From Brevibacterium picturae (lineage in GTDB: Bacteria > Actinomycetota > Actinomycetes > Actinomycetales > Brevibacteriaceae), in the NCBI RefSeq assembly GCF_030453725.1, contig NZ_JAKDJU010000060.1, positions 1 through 17,956 of the forward strand: a stretch of DNA of 17,956 nt. Reading direction: 5' to 3'. This document shows positions 13,408 through 17,956 of this stretch, piece after piece (positions within the stretch are counted from its first letter, which is position 1; the number at the start of each line of letters is the position of its first letter). Under the pieces are notes generated by a model. That model had not been told where the DNA came from, made no database searches, and saw only the letters and a program-made list of their open reading frames with translations. The position numbers and the translations under genes are program-made.

Positions 13408-14058
13408 TCAGTCGTTCTTCGGACCCTCACCCGAGTCATCACTCTTGGTGGTGCCGGGCAGGCCCTGGGCCTTGCGGCGCATGAGGAGGACGACGATGAC
13501 GATGATGGCCAAACCGCCGACACCCAGCAGAACGATCATCGGGGTGGACATGCCGGAGTCGCTGCCGGTCGATTCGCCGATCTCGCCACGTTCTTCGGTG
13601 TCCTTGCCCGGTTCGTCGACGACGCCGCCGCCGAGCCCTGCCTGTGAGGACTCCTCAACCGAACCGCCGGCACCTTCGGCATCGGCAATGGTGAAGTCGA
13701 AGTCGCCGGAGATCGGGTGGCCGTCAGACGACACCACGCGCCAGGTGACCTTGTAGTCGCCGGGCTTAAGGTTATCGGGCAGTGCAACGGTCACCTTCTT
13801 GCCGTCGGCGGTGAGTTCACCTGCAGAGACGTTCTCGCCGTCGATGACGACCTTCACCTCGGAGCCGACCTGCTGGATCTCTCCGGAGAAAGTCATCGTG
13901 ATCCATTCCGGCTGCTGGTCAACCGTCGACCCGTCCTCGGGGTTCGACGAGACGAGCTGGTCGTGGGCACTGGCCGGGGCAAATGCAAAGACACTCAAGG
14001 CAGCCACCAGCAGGGCGGCGAAGCCGAGCTTGAGAGCGGACCACTGTGTTCGAGTCAT
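13408..14058 (-). CDS. CopC-domain copper resistance protein, secreted and C-terminally anchored
   Basis: Exported copper-binding protein of 216 residues. A signal peptide is clear (LGFAALLVAALSVFAFAPAS) with cleavage after ASA31, so the mature protein begins with His32. In CopC proteins the N-terminal His is a Cu(II) ligand together with an Asp-x-His pair, seen here as D112-G-H114 in VVSSDGHPISGDFDF. The Ig-like CopC domain covers about 32-125. An acidic Gly/Ser/Glu linker follows and a single transmembrane helix near 178-198 (PMIVLLGVGGLAIIVIVVLL) with MRRK after it, so the domain faces outside. The ATG at 14056-14058 has AGGAG 8 nt upstream; an in-frame TTG at 14079 is rejected because the Shine-Dalgarno lies between. 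No copD or YcnI gene is next to it, unlike the common arrangement. Confidence 0.92.
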   Translation of the reverse strand: MTRTQWSALKLGFAALLVAALSVFAFAPASAHDQLVSSNPEDGSTVDQQPEWITMTFSGEIQQVGSEVKVVIDGENVSAGELTADGKKVTVALPDNLKPGDYKVTWRVVSSDGHPISGDFDFTIADAEGAGGSVEESSQAGLGGGVVDEPGKDTEERGEIGESTGSDSGMSTPMIVLLGVGGLAIIVIVVLLMRRKAQGLPGTTKSDDSGEGPKND

Positions 14059-14091
14059 GTCAGTTTTCTCCTTCAACAATTACCTTCAGTA

Positions 14092-14607
14092 TCACCGAGT
14101 CTGCTCGGCCATAGAGCGCAGATAGTCTGTGATTCCCGGCACGGACACTTCTATTGTCTCAAGAGTTTCTTCGAAATTCTTTAATTCCCCCGCCCACGGG
14201 TCGTCGACGTCCGATGCGGGTGCATCGACGGCCGCCTCCTGAGCCACCCGCGGATCGAATTCGCGTAGCATACGCAGCTGGGGGCGCACCTCGGCGGGGA
14301 GGTCTTCGATCAGGTTCTGCAGGGCACGATAGTGCCTGAGGGTCATCGCGATCGCCACGTCCCGGTCGGCCAACCACGCGGACGTGATCTGCCGGGCGAC
14401 ATGATCATCGGTGCGGTAGCCCGCTGTTGCCAGCACCCGCGCCTGGTGCGGGTCGATGGGGTTGCCGGCTTCCTCGTCGCTGATGCCGGCTGAGTCGACA
14501 ACAGCCTCGGCGTCGTTGATCTTCAGATGATGCTGGAGCACGCGTTCGGCGGTGACCGAACGACAGATGTTGCCCGTGCACACGAACACCACGGATGCCA
14601 CTCTCAT
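14092..14607 (-). CDS. Low-molecular-weight protein tyrosine phosphatase (or arsenate reductase-like)
   Basis: Cytoplasmic phosphatase of 171 residues. The CX5R phosphate loop is at the N-terminus, FVCTGNICRSVTAE, with nucleophile Cys10 and Arg16; the late Asp-Pro pair D136-P137 in DVDDPWAG supplies the general acid. Family members are about 150-165 residues. The frame is open upstream to 14706, but the ATG at 14605-14607 has GGAGGA about 5 nt before it and gives the canonical start MRVASVVFVCTGN. The substrate is unknown; actinobacterial relatives (PtpA/Wzb-type) act on tyrosine-phosphorylated proteins. It is divergent from the M13 peptidase gene and 33 bp upstream of copC on the same strand, so co-transcription with copC is possible. 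Confidence 0.92.
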   Translation of the reverse strand: MRVASVVFVCTGNICRSVTAERVLQHHLKINDAEAVVDSAGISDEEAGNPIDPHQARVLATAGYRTDDHVARQITSAWLADRDVAIAMTLRHYRALQNLIEDLPAEVRPQLRMLREFDPRVAQEAAVDAPASDVDDPWAGELKNFEETLETIEVSVPGITDYLRSMAEQTR

Positions 14608-14724
14608 ACGTTCCTCCTCGTCGACCCGGTACGGGCCACTGCCGCGGACCGACCGGCGCATCCGCACCGGTGTCTTCCGCCCGTTCTGCCTATTTCCTCC
14701 ACCCATTCTGCCTACTGATCACGA

Positions 14725-14730
14725 TACTGT
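14725..14730 (+). promoter_or_regulatory. Candidate -10 of a leaderless M13 peptidase promoter
   Basis: TACTGT lies 6 nt before the ATG at 14737 and no Shine-Dalgarno is present. No convincing -35 can be seen. Confidence 0.4.
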
Positions 14731-14736
14731 TGCACC

Positions 14737-16683
14737 ATGACATCAGTTACATCGAGCGCTTCACCGCGCCCTCAGGACGATCTGTTCCGCCACACCAACG
14801 GCGAGTGGATCGACTCGTTCACCATCCCCGACGACCGCGCCGGCGACGGTGCGATGCGCGAACTCTTCGACACCGCGGAGACCAAGGTCCGCGACATCAT
14901 CACCGCCGTCTCCGGCTCTCCGCAGGAGCCGGGCAGCGAAGGACAGAAGGTCGCCGACCTGTACTCCTCGTTCATGGACCTCGACCAGATCAACTCACTC
15001 GGCGTCGCTCCCCTCACCCCCTCCTTCGCCGCCATCGACGCGGCCGAGGACAAGTCCGAACTCGCCAACCTCCTCGGCCGGCTCGAGGTCGAAGGCATCG
15101 GCGGGGTCCTCGACGGCGGTGTCACCGCTGATGCGAAGGACTCCGACATCTACGCCCTCTACCTCCACCAGGGCGGCATCTCCCTGCCCGACGAGGACTA
15201 CTACTTCAACGATGACCACGCCGAGGTGCGCGTGAAGTTCGTCGACCACGTGAAGAAGATGTCGGCCCTCGGCGGGCTGGGCACCAAGAGCAGCATCTCC
15301 GACGCCGAGGTGGCCGCCAAGGTGATGGCGTTCGAAACCTCCCTGGCCCGCCACCACTGGGACCGGGTGGCCTGCCGAGACGCGGAGAAGACCTACAACA
15401 AGGTCACCCTCGAACAGCTGCGCGAGCTGGGGCCGGGCTTCGACTTCGACTCGTGGTTCTCGACGCTGGCCGCCGACGTCGACGGTGAGCTGTCTTACCT
15501 GATCATCGGCCAGCCCTCCTTCGTCACCGGCATGGCCGAGGTGTGGGAGCAGACTGATATCGAGACGATCAAGGTCTGGCTGCGCTTCTCGGTCCTCTCC
15601 GCCACCGCCTCACTGCTGAGCGATGAGATCGTCGAGGAGAACTTCGACTTCAACTCCCGCACTCTGTCGGGCACCCCTGAACTGCGGGAGCGCTGGAAGC
15701 GCGGTGTCGGACTGGTCCAGGGCCTCCTCGGCGAGGCGGTGGGCAAGCTCTACGTCGCGGCTGAGTTCCCGCCGGCGGCCAAGGACGCGATCGATCACCT
15801 CGTGCAGATGCTCATCAAGGCCTACGACAAGTCGATCAACGAGCTCGACTGGATGAGCGAGGAGACGAAGCAGAAGGCACTGGTCAAGCTCTCGAAGTTC
15901 ACTCCGAAGGTCGGTTACCCCGAGGTGTGGCGCGAATACCCGGCCGCAATCGATTCCTCGGATCTGGTCGGCAATATCCGTCGCAGCGCCCGTGCCGAAC
16001 ATGCGCGTCAGATCAAGCGCATCGGCAAGGAAATCGACCGCACCGAATGGCTGATGACGCCGCAGACCGTCAACGCCTACTTCCATCCGGTGATGAATGA
16101 GATCGTCTTCCCGGCTGCGATCCTGCAGCCGCCGTTCTTCGACGCCTCCGGTGATGTCGCGGCGAACTTCGGGGCGATCGGGGCTGTCATCGGCCACGAG
16201 ATCGGCCACGGCTTCGACGACCAGGGTTCACGCTATGACGGCGACGGCAACCTCGTCGACTGGTGGACGGCCGAGGACCGTGAACGCTTCGAGGAACGCA
16301 CCAATGCACTCATCGCCCAGTACGAGGCACTGGTCCCGGCGGGTCTCGACCCATCGCAGCACGTCAACGGTGCACTGACCGTGGGTGAGAACATCGGCGA
16401 CCTGGGCGGACTGTCCATCGCCTGGAAGGCCCTCGAGCTGGAGCTCGAACGCGAGCCCTCAGCGGAGGAAGCCGCGACCTTCTTCGAAGCGTGGGCGAAG
16501 GCCTGGCGGGCAAAGATGCGCACCGAGGAGCGTGTGCGACGGCTGAGCATCGACCCGCACGCACCGGAGGAGTTCCGCTGCAACCAGGTCGTGAAGAACA
16601 TGACCGCCTTCCACAACACCTACGGCGTTGAAGAGTCCGACGGCATGTATCTGGCACCCGAGGAGCGCGTCACCATCTGGTAA
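14737..16683 (+). CDS. pepO: M13-family zinc metallopeptidase (PepO/neprilysin type)
   Basis: Zinc endopeptidase for peptides, 648 residues, typical of bacterial PepO. The N-terminal domain starts with DDLFRHTNGEWIDSF. The catalytic domain has the substrate-binding motif NAYF at 446-449 (NAYY/NAFY in relatives), the zinc motif HEIGH at 487-491 inside AVIGHEIGHGFDDQGSRYDG, and GENIGDLGG with the third zinc ligand Glu551. The C-terminal part carries the RVRRLSIDPHAPEEFRCNQV block. There is no signal peptide or transmembrane helix, so the enzyme should be cytoplasmic and process short peptides, unlike eukaryotic ectoenzyme relatives. ATG start at 14737 without a Shine-Dalgarno; the next features are a terminator hairpin 40 nt after the stop. 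Confidence 0.95.
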   Translation: MTSVTSSASPRPQDDLFRHTNGEWIDSFTIPDDRAGDGAMRELFDTAETKVRDIITAVSGSPQEPGSEGQKVADLYSSFMDLDQINSLGVAPLTPSFAAIDAAEDKSELANLLGRLEVEGIGGVLDGGVTADAKDSDIYALYLHQGGISLPDEDYYFNDDHAEVRVKFVDHVKKMSALGGLGTKSSISDAEVAAKVMAFETSLARHHWDRVACRDAEKTYNKVTLEQLRELGPGFDFDSWFSTLAADVDGELSYLIIGQPSFVTGMAEVWEQTDIETIKVWLRFSVLSATASLLSDEIVEENFDFNSRTLSGTPELRERWKRGVGLVQGLLGEAVGKLYVAAEFPPAAKDAIDHLVQMLIKAYDKSINELDWMSEETKQKALVKLSKFTPKVGYPEVWREYPAAIDSSDLVGNIRRSARAEHARQIKRIGKEIDRTEWLMTPQTVNAYFHPVMNEIVFPAAILQPPFFDASGDVAANFGAIGAVIGHEIGHGFDDQGSRYDGDGNLVDWWTAEDRERFEERTNALIAQYEALVPAGLDPSQHVNGALTVGENIGDLGGLSIAWKALELELEREPSAEEAATFFEAWAKAWRAKMRTEERVRRLSIDPHAPEEFRCNQVVKNMTAFHNTYGVEESDGMYLAPEERVTIW

Positions 16684-16687
16684 GCGG

Positions 16688-16740
16688 GGCAACCTCGTGC
16701 CAACGAGGCAACCTGGCAACCCGAAGGGCGCTGGGCAACC
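16688..16740. repeat. GGCAACC repeats after the M13 peptidase gene
   Basis: GGCAACC occurs four times within about 55 bp after the stop codon, the last copy inside the left arm of the following hairpin; CCTCGT and ACGAGG form a small inverted repeat among them. This may be a slippage-prone 3' region. Confidence 0.6.
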
Positions 16741-16765
16741 TTTCCTGGGGTTGCTCAGCGCCCTT
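16724..16765 (+). terminator. Terminator hairpin of the M13 peptidase gene
   Basis: AAGGGCGCTGGGCAACC (16724-16740) pairs with GGGTTGCTCAGCGCCCTT (16748-16765), interrupted by one mismatch, with a 7-nt loop; TTAGGGTT follows. Position 40 nt past the stop fits a factor-independent terminator. Confidence 0.85.
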
Positions 16766-16807
16766 AGGGTTACTGAGATGCTCAGATGCCGAAAGTGCGC
16801 GCCCTCC

Positions 16808-16912
16808 GGTGCCTCAGCGGCGCTTCGGCGGCGGTGCGACGCTGGCGTACGCCCACCCCACGGCGGTCGGCGCTGAGGTGCCGCCCACCCCACAGAGGTC
16901 GGCACCTCAGCG
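16808..16912. repeat. Inverted and direct repeats in the convergent spacer
   Basis: CGCTGAGGTGCC (16871-16882) and GGCACCTCAGCG (16901-16912) are a perfect 12-bp inverted pair; a 10/12 copy of the second (GGTGCCTCAGCG) lies at 16808-16819. Between them two 22-bp direct copies (16850-16871 and 16882-16903) differ only in a 3-base stretch. The right arm includes the stop codon of the DUF1684 gene, so the stem may end its transcription. Confidence 0.8.
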
Positions 16913-17956
16913 GTGTTGGCGGATGAGGCTGACCATGCGGTAGTCGAACTCCTGCCAGCTGTTGATCGGGGCGTCGGCCTCCATCGCGGCCTCGAATTCG
17001 TCGATCTCGTTGAAGTCCGACTCCATGGGGATGTCATAGGGCATCTCGACGTAGAGAAGTCCACTCGCATCGGTGTGCACAACGTCGAATCCGGCCGTCC
17101 TGGGAGCCAGCTCGTTGTTCATCACGATGAGCAGCTTGCCGTCAGTGCCCGCGTACTCCTGCTCGATGCCGTCGACGTACCCCTCGGATTCGCGCAGTTC
17201 ACGCTGCGCCCGGATGACGAACTCCGCATAGGCGCCGATGCCGATCACTGGGATGCGAGAGGTCAGGGCCTCGGTCGCGACCTTGATCAAGCGCGACCGC
17301 GCCTTGCGGGACAGCGGGGTGACGTCGGCTCCGGACATGGCAACACCGTCGAAGCCGACCAGGGATTGCGCGACGTCGTCGTGGTTCGGGTTGAGCAACG
17401 TGATGTCGAGTCCGAAGCGTTCGTACCACGGCCGGGTCATCTTGGAGCTTTCCTCGTCCCACCACACATAGAAGAGGAATGGCACGTTGATGCCGGCTTC
17501 CGCGAAGTAGAACGGTGGGGTGCGCTCCCCCGCGGTGACGTCGAAAGGGACGACGTTGCCGGCGATCGGAGCAGGGCAGGTGGCGAAGGCGGTGAATGCG
17601 AAGGGGTAGTCGACGGCGCGGTTGAAATCGACGACCAGCGAGCCGTCCTGGTTCGGGATGCCCAGGTCGAGGGTTCTCCACGCAGGTGTGGTTGTCTCAT
17701 TCGTGGAATCGTGGAAGTCCAGCTGCAGGCCGCTGGCGGGGTTGCCGGTGGCCAGGAGTTTCACCTCGCCGGCTTCGCTGGTGAAAGACACGATTCCGAC
17801 CGCCGTGGTTTCGACGTTCAGGTCATCCTGCGCCGTCTTGATCGTGTGTACCTGGGCGGTCTCGAAGGGTGTGAACTTGGCGAGGAACACGAAGTCCGGG
17901 TTCGGGTCGAAGACGGGAACTTCGAAGAACTTGCCCAGCAGCGGCGACTTGGAATC
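16907..17956 (-). CDS. DUF1684 protein with unrecognised C-terminal half (cut by right window edge)
   Basis: Minus-strand gene open to the window end; 349 codons are visible. The N-terminal half reads as DUF1684: FDPNPDFVFLAKFTPFETAQ near the visible start, then VVDFNRAVDYPFAFTAFATC followed by PAPIAGNVVPFDVTAGER, matching the family's DFNRAYNPPCAFTPYATCP-like signature with some divergence. DUF1684 proteins usually stop soon after the GE(K/R) motif, but this one continues about 220 residues: INVPFLFYVWWDEESSK, LVGFDGVAMSGADVTPLSRK, RIPVIGIGAYAEFVIRAQRE, then an acidic end DFNEIDEFEAAMEAD. The GFDGVAMSG and IPVIGIG strings look like strand-loop-helix units of an alpha/beta fold, but I do not recognise the family. 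The true start lies beyond 17956; the GTG at 17890 is internal. No function is assigned. Confidence 0.75.
   Translation of the reverse strand, partial: DSKSPLLGKFFEVPVFDPNPDFVFLAKFTPFETAQVHTIKTAQDDLNVETTAVGIVSFTSEAGEVKLLATGNPASGLQLDFHDSTNETTTPAWRTLDLGIPNQDGSLVVDFNRAVDYPFAFTAFATCPAPIAGNVVPFDVTAGERTPPFYFAEAGINVPFLFYVWWDEESSKMTRPWYERFGLDITLLNPNHDDVAQSLVGFDGVAMSGADVTPLSRKARSRLIKVATEALTSRIPVIGIGAYAEFVIRAQRELRESEGYVDGIEQEYAGTDGKLLIVMNNELAPRTAGFDVVHTDASGLLYVEMPYDIPMESDFNEIDEFEAAMEADAPINSWQEFDYRMVSLIRQHR

Noticed and set aside
14608..14706. N-terminal extension of the phosphatase
   Set aside because: Family proteins start just before the VCTGNICRS loop and the ATG at 14607 has a good ribosome binding site; the extension is Arg/Gly-rich without homology.

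Overview
The window is high-GC DNA (GC-rich third codon positions throughout) from a chromosome-type region of an actinobacterium. The evidence is a GPP34 (GOLPH3-like) protein, a SnoaL-fused SigJ/ECF41-type sigma factor, several genes whose -10 hexamer sits 6-7 nt before the start codon (leaderless pattern), and rarA organisation. A Brevibacterium-like or related Micrococcales host is my best guess from gene style. It is an inference, not shown by a marker gene. No rRNA, tRNA, CRISPR array, transposase, phage or plasmid gene was seen.

Layout, left to right. 1-2543, minus strand: rarA (recombination factor ATPase) followed by dld (quinone-dependent D-lactate dehydrogenase, cut by the left edge). 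They are separated by a C-rich tandem 9-mer block on the transcribed strand. 2674-4598, minus strand: a gntR-MFS pair, translationally coupled, with an ATGCAT-rich palindrome in the gntR promoter. 4748-5122: a small plus-strand HTH ORF that looks degraded. 5106-7518: a divergent pair, a berberine-type FAD oxidase (minus) and a SnoaL-fused ECF sigma factor (plus). The intergenic region carries a near match to the ECF41 promoter motif, facing the oxidase. 7535-7594: a strong hairpin separating the sigma gene from the convergent next gene. 7619-10413: a stand-alone fumarate reductase/succinate dehydrogenase-type flavoprotein divergent from a LysR regulator, with a LysR-type box between them. 10483-12280: GPP34 convergent with a luciferase-like (LLM) flavin oxidoreductase. 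12526-12833: a short DUF4396 remnant. 12889-14058: a cupin and a CopC-type copper protein (minus). 14092-16683: a low-molecular-weight tyrosine phosphatase divergent from an M13 (PepO-like) metallopeptidase. 16684-16912: a terminator and repeat-rich spacer. 16907 to the right edge: a DUF1684 protein with an unrecognised C-terminal half (cut by the edge).

The genes do not form one pathway. The common thread is redox metabolism: four different flavoproteins (Dld, BBE-type oxidase, Frd/Sdh-type flavoprotein, LLM enzyme). Two of them have their own divergently encoded regulator (ECF sigma, LysR). The most promising observations are the putative ECF sigma/FAD oxidase regulatory unit with its own promoter motif, the DUF1684 fusion, and the orphan flavoprotein/LysR pair. 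Several gene borders carry short tandem duplications.
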